Assembly (NCBI GenBank): GCA_963682175.1
Contig: OY821786.1
Location: 28,728,501-28,792,500, forward strand
Reading direction: 5' to 3'
From: Triglochin maritima
Taxonomy: Eukaryota; Streptophyta; Magnoliopsida; Alismatales; Juncaginaceae
Length of the DNA: 64,000 nt
In this document: positions 11,906 through 22,550 of the stretch, piece after piece
Layout: each line of letters begins with the position of its first letter
Numbering within the stretch: the stretch's first letter is position 1
Translations under genes and position numbers: made by a program
The notes under the pieces: generated by a model
Told to the model about the DNA's origin: nothing
Database searches by the model: none
Seen by the model: the letters and a program-made list of their open reading frames with translations, nothing else

Positions 11906-13500
11906 TGATTGATATCATATCATGCATATATTTGTGTCTTATATCCCCTATTTTGAATCTAAGCAATGTTATGTAATGAGTTTTATGTTTAAGTTTCAGA
12001 AAAAAACATGTTTGAGAAGAAGAGACACAAAACGGACATGAACGCGAGAAAATGGTTGATCAGTGAGACTTATGAACATATTTGCAAGAGGGAAGGACCC
12101 AAATGTAAGCCAAAAGGACCAATAAGAAAATCAAGAAACTCCACACCATCACGAGGAGTATTTTGGCAATTAGATTCGGGCCTAGACTCAAACAACCAAT
12201 CCGAGTGCAACCCACGTAAATAATTGAAGCAATGAAGAAGGCAACCAAATCCGGGGCAAATCAGGACAAAAGTGACCGCTAATAAGCAGCCATAGAATGC
12301 CAATTAGCGGTCAACTATAGCCCAAATCCAGCCGTCTTTGGCTTGGATGTTTGTTATATCGTTTATGTCCATTTAGAGAAGTTTCATTGGTCTGACATCG
12401 GGGAATTGTCCCCAGTTACCTTTTTTCATGCCTAGAAATAGAACTCTTCTTTCACCTTTGTATTTTACTCCTTGCTTGGTGGTCATTCTCTCTACTTGGA
12501 GAAAGCCTTGGAGCAAAACTCTAGTGGAGAGATGCTACTTGTAATGTGAGTGAGTAATAAAATAAATCTTTGTTAGTTTCATGTTGTCTCTTTTAATTCT
12601 TGGATGCATAGCTTAATCTTGTTTTAGTAATCTTAGTATAATTAGTTAGAATGCTTTCTTTACTTAATATAGATGCTAGCTTAATGAGTATTGATTAGTT
12701 TCATCCCCCTTTGGGGGTGGAGATGATGCACATTTATGTTTTGAGGTTTTGAATATTTGACGAATTTAGATTGTTTAGACGCGAATGTTTGTTTGTTAAT
12801 CAAGTTTGTTTTATTCATCTACATGTTGGGGCATTTTTGATGGGCTTTGCCATAATATTTAGACACTTCCCATGGTTGGTTTCCTCATGTTTATTGGCTG
12901 AAATTTCCTATTGGATATGCTACATTTTAGTCGTGTTCTTGTATTAGCGTTTAATATGCTACATTTTGATGGGTTTTGCCATAAATTTCAGACACCTCCC
13001 ATGCTTAGCTCTGTTCTTCACATGAGTTCCTGGTTTTTTATGAGTTTTGCCATAATTTTAGACATTTCTCATGCTGAGCCTCGTCTTATGATAATCAAGT
13101 AGTCATTCCTAATATGGTGTGCGAATGGATTGATACATCTTGTCAAATATTTAGACACTTTCTATGCATGAAGACACACACATGACACACATACACATAC
13201 ATGCTTACATGAGTCATTCATCACTTCTCTCACCTCATATGTGTTCACACTCCACCCTTTAGGGGTTCATCCATATCATTTGCTGCATTTCTTTAGTTTT
13301 CATTTGCATTGTAATCTAGTTTGTTTTGCATTCTATTGTAATTGTCTTTTTACTAGTAGCGTAATAATTTCTTCTTCCACCATTATTTCCCTTTTGATTT
13401 CCGAAGAACCAGAGCCGACACACCTCCCTACGGATCGACCCGTACTTGTCCCGTCTTCATCGACGGTCGTGCACTTGCGGTTAATACTTAATTTCAATCA
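11906..13500 (+). repeat. G2 3' LTR
   Basis: Begins TGATTGATATC directly after the polypurine tract and ends TTTCAATCA. 1595 bp. Degraded palindromes lie near 12280-12320, a mutated TATA box (AGAAATAG) at about 12433, and the terminal block at 13466-13480. The base pairs after 13500 do not match those before 7323, so no target duplication links the two ends of G2. Confidence 0.82.
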
Positions 13501-13539
13501 CCCCACCGACGGATACAAATTCGTCGGTGTATCCTAGAG

Positions 13540-14109
13540 TCATCCTTTGATTGTCTTCATTGTCAAGAACCACTGTGGACCGTAACTCCCTGTCTTCACA
13601 TCAATGTTCTTCTCATTAGGGATCCTCCCAAATACCCACCGTCCCAATATCCTCAATTTCCTTTCAACTAGCTTCTTCAAAGGGTTGAGAACTAAAGGCT
13701 CGTCATCTAGGTTCGATGGATGTCGTTTCTCAGTTGGGTCGGTGTAGACATCCTGAAGATATTTTGGGGGACACCTCTTCCTCTGATATACTACTATAGC
13801 CAACGGGGTGGAAGGATCTACTTCAACTTCGTAACCGTTACGTAGATCGTCTTCCTCATCAAATCGTGGTCTCGAAGGTTCTTCTACCAAAGACAAGATC
13901 TTAGCCATCTGGTCCATCATGGATAACTGATTCTTAACGACAATCTTCAATTGACCTTCCATCGATAGTTGTTTTGCTTTCATTGACAGTTGCATTGCTT
14001 CCATTGACAATTGCTTTGCTTCCATCGATAGTTGTGTTGCTTCCATCGATAGATGTTTTGCTTCCATCGATATTTGCGTTATTTCCACCCTCTCTAACCT
14101 TTCTACCAA
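13540..14109 (-). pseudogene. Coiled-coil protein fragment with heptad repeats (DUF1985/Ulp1-type element)
   Basis: A 189-codon minus-strand frame. The N-terminal part (about residues 8-50) is six tandem copies of a seven-residue unit of the form QLSMEAK, encoded by a 21-base repeat, and should form a coiled coil. A charged linker follows, then 'PPKYLQDVYTDPTEKR', which resembles the spacer before Ulp1 protease domains in KI-MULE genes. The frame then ends, with no Cys-His-Asp protease core. An alternative frame over the same repeat (13934-14122) is a shadow. I recognise the context but not a specific gene. Confidence 0.45.
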
Positions 14110-14699
14110 AGCTTGTAATCATGAGATGGGGCTGAAGCAGGGGTTGGGACTGCGGTTGGGTTGCTGCTTGGGATGAGGTTGCGGTTGGGCTATAGCTAGG
14201 GATAGCTGAATGCTACGCTACAACATCATCTACAAAAAGGTTTGCCTCTTTGGCAACCTTAGTCTATCTCTCAGCCACCTTCTCCACATCAGGGTTTGTT
14301 CCAGTGTCATCATCACCCTCATCAACATCCTCCTCAAGCCCAGGAGGTAGGGGGTCATCACCCTCTGTAAGGTTGTTGTAAAAATCAGTCTCCGGTGTAC
14401 GGTGCCCTAAATAAGAGTACACCGTCAACTGCGATAAATATAAAAGCAATATGTTAGGTTAAATTATAAGTAAAGCAACATCAATAAATAAATGGATCAA
14501 ATGAATTAACAATAATGAAGATGAACTTATGCCTCTTTTTGAAGAAAACAATCGTGCAACATCAGCCTTCTGCGGGACGTTTTTCTCATGGCTCGTTCAA
14601 CTGAGCATCCTGGGGAGCTGGTATCCATAGTTCACAGCATACTGGGTGGCAACCTACGGAATGGCCTCATACACCCAACACTGTAACACATGGAAATAA

Positions 14700-15240
14700 C
14701 AATATATATTGTATTTCACCTCTTTTTGTTGCCCTTCACTTCCTTCTACTTGTCATAGTTTTCTTTCTGCTTAATCATGTCTTTTTGACATGATGTTATC
14801 AACTTCTTGTAAGACGACTTCCCCAATGGATACTTGAAGAAATAATTCAGCTCCTCAACCATCTTCACCATATCCGCCCATACGAATAGCTTGCCTCCTT
14901 GCGTATATAAAACACCTTCAAGGAGGAAGCATAAACCCAACTTGCACACGTCATCAACATTTCTACAGATTTTGAATGTCGCCTCCAACTGCGATATCTG
15001 AATTTTTGGCTCTCCATTAAATAATCTCTTATTAGGCGGTCACAGGTAAGGTGAGCCTGCAACTCAGCCTATTACGGTATGGTGCTGAAGTTAAAACTAG
15101 TGACCAGTGCAAACTCATATCGATTGAATCTACAAGCCTTAGAACCCGAATAGAAATGAACCTTGTCATCCTTACTACTGTGGATCTGGTGGAATAATAA
15201 CTGATGGACAACAACACCAGAGAACTGTAATTCGCCCCTT
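14700..15240 (-). pseudogene. DUF1985 domain fragment
   Basis: Minus-strand pieces align with the plant DUF1985 domain. The first half, in the frame from about 15235 down, contains FSGVVVHQLLFHQIHSSK, KVHFYSG..ACRFNRYEFALVTSFNF and then a stop. The second half, at 14746-14988, contains DVCKLGLCFLLEGVLYTQGGK and 'YFFKYPLGKSSYKKLI'. The domain is found in transposon-encoded Ulp1-like plant proteins and has no established biochemical role. Stops and frame changes show that it is dead. Confidence 0.6.
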
Positions 15241-15464
15241 CAAATAATTGTTTGAACAGGGATTCCTTTGCCTCTCCATTAACCCGTACTCTTGAAACTT
15301 ATTTTTATGTCATTCATATGCTTACTATCATTATATGTCACATGGTCGGGAAACTGATCCTTAACTTGAATTATTAACTTTGAAATCTACTAAAACAAAA
15401 CAGGAAAAAATCACAAGCAGTTAAAAATATGGGAAAATTGGAACAAAAAAAAACATTGTCTCAT

Positions 15465-15735
15465 ATCGAGCACTTATCGAACTCATCGCGCCTATCAAGC
15501 ATACGATCGAGTTCATATCGAGAACATTGACAAAAACTAAATATTCTAGTAAATAACACATCAAAACTATCGAGGTCATATCGAGCACTTATCGAACCCA
15601 TCAAACAAAAGTAAACACTCCAGTAAATAACAACAAATCTAAACTCTCAAGGTCATATCGAGCGCTTATCGAACTCATCGAGCAAACTAAATATTCCAGT
15701 AAATAACAACAACTCAAAACTATTGAGATCAAATC
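15465..15735. repeat. Degenerate tandem repeat rich in ATCGA
   Basis: Three diverged units of about 80-110 bases. Each has a block like GGTCATATCGAGC-CTTATCGAAC followed by TCCAGTAAATAACA. Scattered ATCGAG words continue to about 16030. It is probably a subterminal repeat region of the DUF1985 element. Confidence 0.6.
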
Positions 15736-16320
15736 CAACATTACATCAAGTGCAAAATAAATCCTATCGATCCCATCAAGCTCAAAAATTCTTATCGCCT
15801 AAGGTAATCGTATCGAGCTCACATGTAAAAATGCATCAAGCACAAATAAATCTATATAGAGCTCATTGAGCCCAACAAATCGGAGTACCTTACTTCATCA
15901 TATGAGGTCATATCAAGCCCATCAAGCTCACAATTCTTAACACTCAATCTACTCCTATCGAACTCACATCTAAAAGGAATCGAGCCTATTGAGCACAACA
16001 ATCAAGTTCCTATCGAGCTTCGTTGGAAACATAGAAAATCGGTCCGACTTTCATCGATTCAACTCAGTCCACAAAATACGGATCAATACCAATAAATGGA
16101 GGTCATAAACTACATTATTGATAGAAACAATAATCTAACCTTAAAAACCATCAGATCTATATCAAAAAAGAAAGAAAAATGTGCCGAAAACTGACCTTCG
16201 TCGTCGGGTTCAATGGAGGAGTTGTTCTCCGATCTGGGTTCGACTACGATGGAGAAGTTCATTCTGGGTTCAACAGGGTCCGAGGCTGGGTTCGATTGAG
16301 GGGTAAAGTGCAAGAGAGAA

Positions 16321-17008
16321 GGTATGCGTGAAAGAGAAAGAGAGAGAGAGAAGAGATGTGTTCATAGTTTCATTAATGTAATTTCGAGGCTATGCCTCCC
16401 TTTTGTTGTGCCAAAAAAAAGATATGTGAGAGAGAGGTTTCTTTGGTTTTCTTAAAGGTAGGGGTATTTTGGGTGGAAATGGAAATATAAGTATATTTGT
16501 AAGAGGATGTCAATGTGAGATCTTTTTTAAAAATATTTGGCCACTATAAGCATAAAAACTCAAATTTCTCCTATGTTAACTCATTCGCCCGTTAGAGACA
16601 ACCCAATTGGATTTTTAGTTAACAACACTCTTAGGCATCGTTTGACTTCTATGTTTGCGTTGTGGTGGAAGCTCAGTGTTGTGGTAGCTTTAAACAAGTA
16701 AAGATGTACCAATACTCTAATTCTGGTGGTGACCATGCTTTGAAAGTTGAGTATTTTTTCCTTGTAAAGCCACTGCCTACCCGCCACCGCTCCCCACCAC
16801 CACTTCTTAGGAATTTTGTATAATAAAAAAATCCACCACCACCACCACTCCCCAACGCCTTCGAGTCAAAGGGACCTTACCGTCAAGAAAAATTATCATG
16901 CGAAATTTCACCAATATCTTTCAAATCCATATTATTTCATGAATACCCACCAAATTCCAAAGTTGTTATATCAATACCCTTCCATTACATCCTTTAACTC
17001 AAGTTGAG
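16321..17008. other. Unassigned intergenic DNA
   Basis: Contains a GA microsatellite at about 16330-16355, an AT-rich stretch and a CCACCACC run at 16830-16850. Small open frames on both strands lack any recognisable domain. I see no gene or bounded element here. Confidence 0.5.
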
Positions 17009-17816
17009 TTAGGTTAACCCCCAACTATGTATCACAATCGATGTCCCTACACTAATCAAATTTTAATCCAACTAATTGTTCTACCAATGATGCAAAAGGA
17101 AATTCAGAGAATAGAACAAGCAAACCACAAATGGCGCTCAAGATTTTTATAAAGGTTTGGTACCCTAATTGACTCTTAGTCATCTCTTACAATCCATGCT
17201 CAACCTTGAGCCCCGCTTGCATCCTCACTAATCTGATCTCCTTTCCAGACCGAGATCAAGTCTTTACAAAGCAAGCCAAGAACATCTCTCACCGAATTTG
17301 ATTCTTCTATCACAACTCGAGAGGGATGCTTCTTCCCAAATTTTTACAATCTTGGTGATTCTTGGATAAGGAAATTGAAACCACAACACTCTAGACTTAA
17401 TCACTTTGGTAGGATATATATCGAAAAAATGTACACAAGTGTTGATGTTTAAGCTTGAGTGTAGAGAACAAGAGCTAAAGAAAGTGTTGAGAGTTTCATT
17501 CCACATGATAGAACAATAGGGAGTGTTAGGCTTGTGAGAACAAAATAATGAATCCATATTTATAAGCATTCACGACCATATGGGCAATGAAGAAAGTTGG
17601 GAGTAGGTGGAAAAAACAAATGAGGAAAAGATCAAGTGCAGAAAAAGCTAGCTACAGAAAACGATCGACCATTTGGTGATCTATTCGATCATTCACTTAA
17701 AGTCTTAAGTCAACAATCGATCGGGGCCATCAACAGTCGATCAAATTGACAAACTGAGAGTGAAATATGTTGTTATGCAACGGTCGACCGTTGAAAACTT
17801 ATGGTCAACTGTTTGG
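17009..17816 (-). repeat. Truncated family A LTR fragment
   Basis: Diverged copy of the solo LTR at 4944-6439 in the same orientation. The blocks at 17090-17330 correspond to 5020-5260, the TATTTATAAGC box at 17556-17567 corresponds to 5489-5505, and palindromes follow (exact CGGTCGACCG at 17781-17790, decayed copies from 17660). The distal U3 is missing where the captured kinase fragment begins. Confidence 0.65.
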
Positions 17817-17883
17817 TTGACAAATCTCAACTCCTCATTCCTCCCTCAAACTCACCTCTCATCTATCAACTACTCCCACCCTC

Positions 17884-18190
17884 CTCTCCAACTACAACAA
17901 GCTCGAGGTCCTCGACCATAGCGACGGCGGCACCATCTAAAAGGTCTGTCACCGCACCACCTCCCCCCTCTTCGCCCTCAAACTCCTCCACCCCATGAGT
18001 TGTTGTGTGCGATTTGCTTCGGGAAGCCCCCGATTTCGCCCTGAAGCTCCTCTATCACGTTGTCGCGCCTGCGAGTTCAGTGCCCTCTGGCTCCCCCTAC
18101 TCCCCCCCCCTCGTCATCCACTGCCACGCCTTTCTCCTCAACTCCACCCTCCTCCAAATGTTAATGGATGTCGTGACTCTCCTCTGGTGT
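17884..18190 (+). pseudogene. MAP kinase kinase fragment (MKK7/MKK9-like N-lobe)
   Basis: The frame starting near 17897 reads NYNKLEVLDHSDGGTI, stop, KVCHRTTSPLFALKLLH. This matches the glycine-loop and ALK strand of plant group D MAP kinase kinases (typically KLEVLGHGNGGTVYKVRH...ALKVLH). After a duplication or frame change, 'ALKLLYH' and then PLVIHCHAFLLN...LLQMLMD correspond to the alphaC-beta4 region and the hinge. The invariant Lys of A-L-K is kept, but the Gly loop is altered, the Tyr codon is a stop, and the C-lobe (HRDIKP, DFG) is absent. GC content is higher than the neighbours. It lies between two LTR sequences and looks like a transposon-captured or retrocopied fragment. Confidence 0.6.
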
Positions 18191-18536
18191 GGTGGTGGAG
18201 GTGGATTTGTTGGTGGTCGTGTGTTCTATGTTGTTGTAGTTTCAGATGTTACTTAAAGGTTTTTATGTTGTTGTAATCGTTGTTTTATCAACTAATAAAG
18301 AAAGACAATTTTTGTTGTTGAATCCTGTATAATCTGGTGTTGTTTGGTCTAGTGTTTTTCTCTGTTTGGGATTTTTGTGTACTGATAGATTGGTGTAGAG
18401 ATGACAAAAAAATTGTGAATTTTTGGAATTTTTTTCGTTTCTTTGGTGTTGTTGAATAAAGAGAGTGGCGGAGGTGGGTGCTTCGTCAAATATGGCTACT
18501 GGCAACAAAAGTGAATGAGGAAGAAGATGGTCATCT
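18191..18536. other. Unassigned DNA between kinase fragment and solo LTR
   Basis: GT-rich then AT-rich. AATAAAG near 18294 could be a polyadenylation relic of the captured kinase fragment. No gene seen. Confidence 0.4.
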
Positions 18537-19038
18537 TGTTAGGACCCTAACCTTGGTTAGTGGGCTAATCATGTGATTAGTGGAGGTTTAGCATGGGGAA
18601 GGGAAGGAAGAATAATGATGGGTGATGGGTGATGGGTAGGGGCCGGTTTTTGTAGCGGGAAGTGGGTTGTGTTGGGTTTAAAGCAAATCCATCAATCTTT
18701 CTCCCTCTCTCTCACTTGCTCACTCATCTCTCACCATTTCCTCTCTTCTTTTCCGGTGACCAGATGACATTGTGGCAGCTCCGGCGAAGGGGGACGAGCT
18801 TAAGGTAGCGGAGGCGTGGGCGTGAGGCGCGTGTGATCGGAGGTTACGGTCGGTGGGCGACGTTGAGTGAATTTCGGCGTGCTCTGTCTTTCCTTTGAGG
18901 TATGTCGGTTGTTTAGCTTGGTTTTGTTGTTCCCCACGTTGGTGGGAAGTTGTGGTCGGTCACAGGAGGTCGGATACCTCGCCGGCGACGGGAGAACGAC
19001 GTAAAATCCTCGACAGGTGCGAAGTTGTTGTCGACCAA

Positions 19039-19503
19039 CGGTCGACCTGTGCCTTTGGGCGGTCGAACGGTTTTACTATTTTGCCCAACTTGAACCAACA
19101 CTGGTCGAACGATGTCGTATGGCGGTCGACCGGTTGCATGTGTGCTGGTGGGTTGGAGGCTTTCTGTTGGATTTCGGTCGACCGTTCCGAGCTTTTGGTT
19201 CGACCGTAACTTAAGTGTACTTGACTTTTATGCATGTTGTTCGACCAATTTTGATATATTGTTCGACCGTTCTATGACGTAGACTATTAGGATGAACCTG
19301 GTAATTTTCGGTCGACCGGGACCCCTAAGTCGGTCGACCGAATAGTCTTGTGTGATTTTGACCTCGTATTCGGTCGACCGGTTTTCGATCGTGGTCCGAC
19401 TGTTTGGACCTAAGTGATGCGCAGAATAGTTCGACCGTTGCAGACTTTCGGTCTACCGAACCTATTGGGAACGGTCGACCGGTTAGGCTTTTTCGGTCGA
19501 CCG
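19039..19503. repeat. CGGTCGACCG palindrome array in family C LTR
   Basis: Seven exact copies: 19123-19132, 19175-19184, 19309-19318, 19331-19340, 19371-19380, 19472-19481 and 19494-19503. Variants lie at 19039 and around 19103, 19240, 19262 and 19429. Same motif as in the family A LTR, although the surrounding LTR sequence is unrelated. Confidence 0.9.
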
Positions 19504-19799
19504 TTTGTGCGCAGAACTGAATTCCTGGTCCTTGTGTTGTGTCAACTTTGTCCACAGAAACATGTGTCCTCGCTTAGAGCATGAGCCTAGAGGTGACGGT
19601 GGGTACGTGCTCGTGCCTTCCCAGGGACCGCCGTGTGGAAGAGTGTGGACACTTGGGTCGCGCCACCGTCATTGATGGACAGTGGTGTGACGTGTTGTTG
19701 CTTAACTCTTTGTAGAGTAGCAGACCTGAGGGATCGCGGATCCCAATGCATGTTGATGCATGGCTCATGGAGTATGATGACCCTGCAGACTACGGTCTG

Positions 19800-19985
19800 G
19801 ACCCGTCCGATGTTGTGCCGAACGTATGTTGTACTGCCGAGGTTGTGTCGGCAATGCCGCCGAGGTTTTTGCCAGCGATGATAGTGCCGACGATGTTCCG
19901 GCTTGTGGTTGTGCCGTCCGATGTTATGCCGGACGTATGTTGTACCGCTGATATTGTGCCAGCGATGTTGTTCCGACGATGAACC
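19800..19985. repeat. Imperfect tandem repeat built on TGCCG
   Basis: Two units of about 110 bases share CGATGTT(G/A)TGCCG(A/G)ACG followed by TATGTTGTAC and a TGTGCC(A/G)GCGATG block. Repeated TGCCG/CGGCA words suggest slippage expansion inside the LTR. Confidence 0.7.
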
Positions 19986-20672
19986 CCGATTGGGCACCTA
20001 TATTGGGATGTTGACCGACCGGGCTACAACTCTGTTGAGGTGGTGTAGACCACATGGTTACTTTGCGCGGAGGTGCGGACGCTCTTCACTGATCTCTTTG
20101 GCTCGAGTAGTCGCGTGGGGGTGCGTCGCGTACCGTCTGTAAGACCATATGTGCCTATTGTAGGTTTCCGAGGGAGACCCGTTGTTGTTGCTGGACTGAT
20201 GTCCTTGTTGACCTTTGAGGGTCCTTGTGTTGTTGGACTGAGGTCCCGTTTACCCTTGGAGGGATTTGATACATTGCAGATATTGATATGACATGCTACT
20301 AGTATGATAGGTTCATTTATCGTACTGTTGCATTCATATAGGCAAGCTTGGCATACGGGGTTTCCTAATGGGAAACTCAGGTATCGTTGTTTGATTCATG
20401 TTTCAGGACCGCAGTAGGTTCTGTCGGTTGGTGATAGATGACGCACAAATTTTGGGGCCAGGATCCTCTTCGGAGTCTTCGAGATCGTCATGATTACTAG
20501 TACATGTCCTTCGTAGTATTGTTGTAATCATGTCTTTTGACAAACTCTGTTGTATTTTTGGTACACTGACTGTTGATTTATATGAGTAACATTCATGTTG
20601 ATGAGTTTTATCTGATGATCTCTTGATTGTTTAAATTTTTAAATTTCTGATGTTTCGGGATGTTACACATCG

Positions 20673-21149
20673 GGTGGAGAGAGAGAGAGAGAGATTTGAC
20701 CACAATGTAAGGAGCATTTTATCGAAGACCTGCACTGCATAGGTTGGTGGTGGGAGTTTGTTAGGTCTAGCGGGAAAGGTTAAAGGAGTGATTAGTGGTT
20801 AATGATCGAAAAGGTTAGAGGCAATAGAGTGGTGCTTACGGAATGGAGGGGGAAAAAGTAATGGCATTTCGACAACTTTCCTAGTATTTCTATGGCATTG
20901 CACTAATTCGTAAGTATCAAACCATAGTTTTTTATTGGCATGCAAGCAAATCATCCTAAAAAAATATTTATTCCACGGCTCTTTTGTATCATTTCTTACA
21001 ACATATGTATTTATATATTTATCAAAAAATAAACACTTGTTTCAAGAGAAAACCTACAACTCAAAATAGTAGTAAGACATAGATATCAATGCGTCGGATC
21101 CAACACAAATTGGAATCAAATAGATTCAACTTACTTTAGAATGAATGAT
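20673..21149. other. Unassigned DNA
   Basis: Starts with a GA microsatellite (about 20678-20694) that continues the sequence interrupted by the solo LTR. The remainder is AT-rich with no gene or bounded repeat recognised. Confidence 0.45.
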
Positions 21150-21830
21150 AGTTGATCATCTTAGACAGTGGCGTAAACCAGGAATTATTTTAGGGGGAGG
21201 TGAAAACACAAAGTAAAAAATTATTATATATTTCGAGAAAAATTACAATTGACCTCACAAGTTTTCATATTTTGAAATTAATACATGATTGTCTCATCGT
21301 TAAGATCTTCTCAATATAACCCACGAAATTGTCGTTCGATCAATGATCTTCTACTCGATTGCGTAAATGATTCTCAACAAAAAAAATATTGTCGAAAATG
21401 TTCTTTCAACGGTTGCCGTTGCAACCATTTTCTCTCCTAAAATACAAAATTCTTCCAAGTAATAAAAGTCACCCGAACTACGCATGTTAAAGATATATGT
21501 TTGAATCTCATTAGAAAGTCTAGCATGATCTGTAGTGGAGAATTCATTAGGATATTATTCTATTAAACGAACTAGTTTTGATCTAAGCACGACATGTAAA
21601 TAAATAATTATGTATTTCTTTCATTAAAATGGTTGTATAATTCTTTAAGTTTTGTATTTATAACAAAAAAAACAGCTAAGTACGATGATGATGATGATGA
21701 TGATAAAGATTTGTGATTTTTTGACACTTTCGACGCGGTTGGTCATTTAGTATAAATTTTTCTTCCATAATATCAATCACAATTTCATAACTAACTTAAA
21801 AAAATAAGTGCTCTTCCTTTAATGGCTTAT
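21150..21830 (-). pseudogene. hAT transposase C-terminal relic (dimerisation domain)
   Basis: Minus-strand translation gives ordered pieces of a plant hAT transposase. Near 21780-21720 is 'EEKF...PRRKCQKITNL'. Near 21560-21480 is an ARLSNEIQTYIFNMRSS stretch. At 21440-21390 is MVATATVERTFSTI, and at 21380-21290 'ENHLRNRVEDH' stop 'SNDNFVGYIEKIL'. The last two are the hallmark hAT C-terminal dimerisation motif (usual form VATASVERSFS...LRNRM.D..L...V.YIEK). Frames shift between pieces, internal stops occur and the N-terminal zinc finger is not found. It lies downstream of the WDR4-like gene on the same strand. Confidence 0.65.
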
Positions 21831-22550
21831 TCGAGTCCTTATCTTACATTTCTTTTACTCAGTCTCTCTCGAAATTAAGAGAAAGAAATGGACACATACT
21901 CCCATGATGTTAGTTTCACTCTTAAAAAAATGCAAATACTAAAAGTTTAGAAAAGAATTCGTCAAAATAGAGTAATATTAAGAAACATAACATTTTTAAG
22001 AAAAATATTGTAAGTTACTACTTCCTTATAATTTTCCAAATTAAAAAAACAACACTCCGATGTTGTTTGGTTATACTTTTCGAAAAATATTTTATACTAT
22101 TATTTTAAATAATTCTGAAGTTTCAAGAACTACCTCTGATATTTTATTATACCATTTGAAAAACATTGTATAATACTACAAAAAAATCCAAAATTCCAGC
22201 AGAAGATAACTGACCCCGCTTGATCCCACCCCTGATATCGGTTCTTAGATTACCATCAACCACATGATTTGGTTGAAGCCCACAACGGTTTCGCAGCTTG
22301 GATATCCATCTTCCCACGTCCCTTGCCGCTTGATAATTAGAAAAAACATTTGCCATTTGCGTGCTCAATAACATCATACTTTCTCAATATGATCGAATAC
22401 TTCCTCAAAAATTTTAGTCACCACTTCTACACTAAAACATCAAAATCTACGGTTTTACTGTCAACATTGAACCAAAAAAAGGAACAAATAAAAATTACAC
22501 CATAAATGCTAGAATACATTTATAAGGAAGATCAATAGACCCTAAAACAT
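21831..22550. other. AT-rich 3' flank of the WDR4-like gene
   Basis: Contains the presumed 3' untranslated end of the gene just below 22551 (AT-rich, no single clear polyadenylation signal). A 76-codon minus-strand frame at 22147-22377 has no recognised domain. The rest is AT-rich. Confidence 0.4.

Larger units (their letters stand above)
13501..16320 (-). mobile_element. Relic of a DUF1985-bearing transposon (KI-MULE type)
   Basis: Minus-strand coding remnants (13540-14109, 14264-14449, 14700-15240) resemble the DUF1985/Ulp1 genes that plant Mutator-like KI-MULE elements carry. The left edge has an imperfect palindrome CACCGACGGA...TTCGTCGGTG at about 13503-13530, like a subterminal repeat. 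A tandem array lies at 15465-15735. No terminal inverted repeats or transposase DDE motif were found, so the class rests on DUF1985 alone. CACTA is the main alternative. Confidence 0.5.
18537..20667 (+). mobile_element. Solo LTR, family C (Ty3/Gypsy Tekay-like?), TSD CATCT/CATCG
   Basis: Begins TGTTAGGACCC and ends GGGATGTTACA. It is flanked by CATCT (18532-18536) and CATCG (20668-20672), one mismatch. At 2131 bp with no coding region it fits a solo LTR. The GTTACA ending resembles Tekay/Del chromovirus LTRs. Orientation is inferred from that ending only, since no clear TATA box was seen. GC content is higher than surrounding DNA. Frames at 18895-19214 and 19587-20142 are inside the LTR and not genes. 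Confidence 0.65.

Noticed and set aside
17995..18276. Cys/Trp-rich 93-codon frame
   Set aside because: Out-of-frame reading of the captured kinase fragment and a GT-rich stretch.
18895..20291. Series of overlapping 60-136 codon frames on both strands
   Set aside because: All inside the family C solo LTR. GC-rich tandem words keep several frames open, with no domain similarity.
22147..22377. 76-codon minus-strand frame downstream of the WDR4-like gene
   Set aside because: No recognisable domain, no splice or start context, AT-rich flank. Probably chance.
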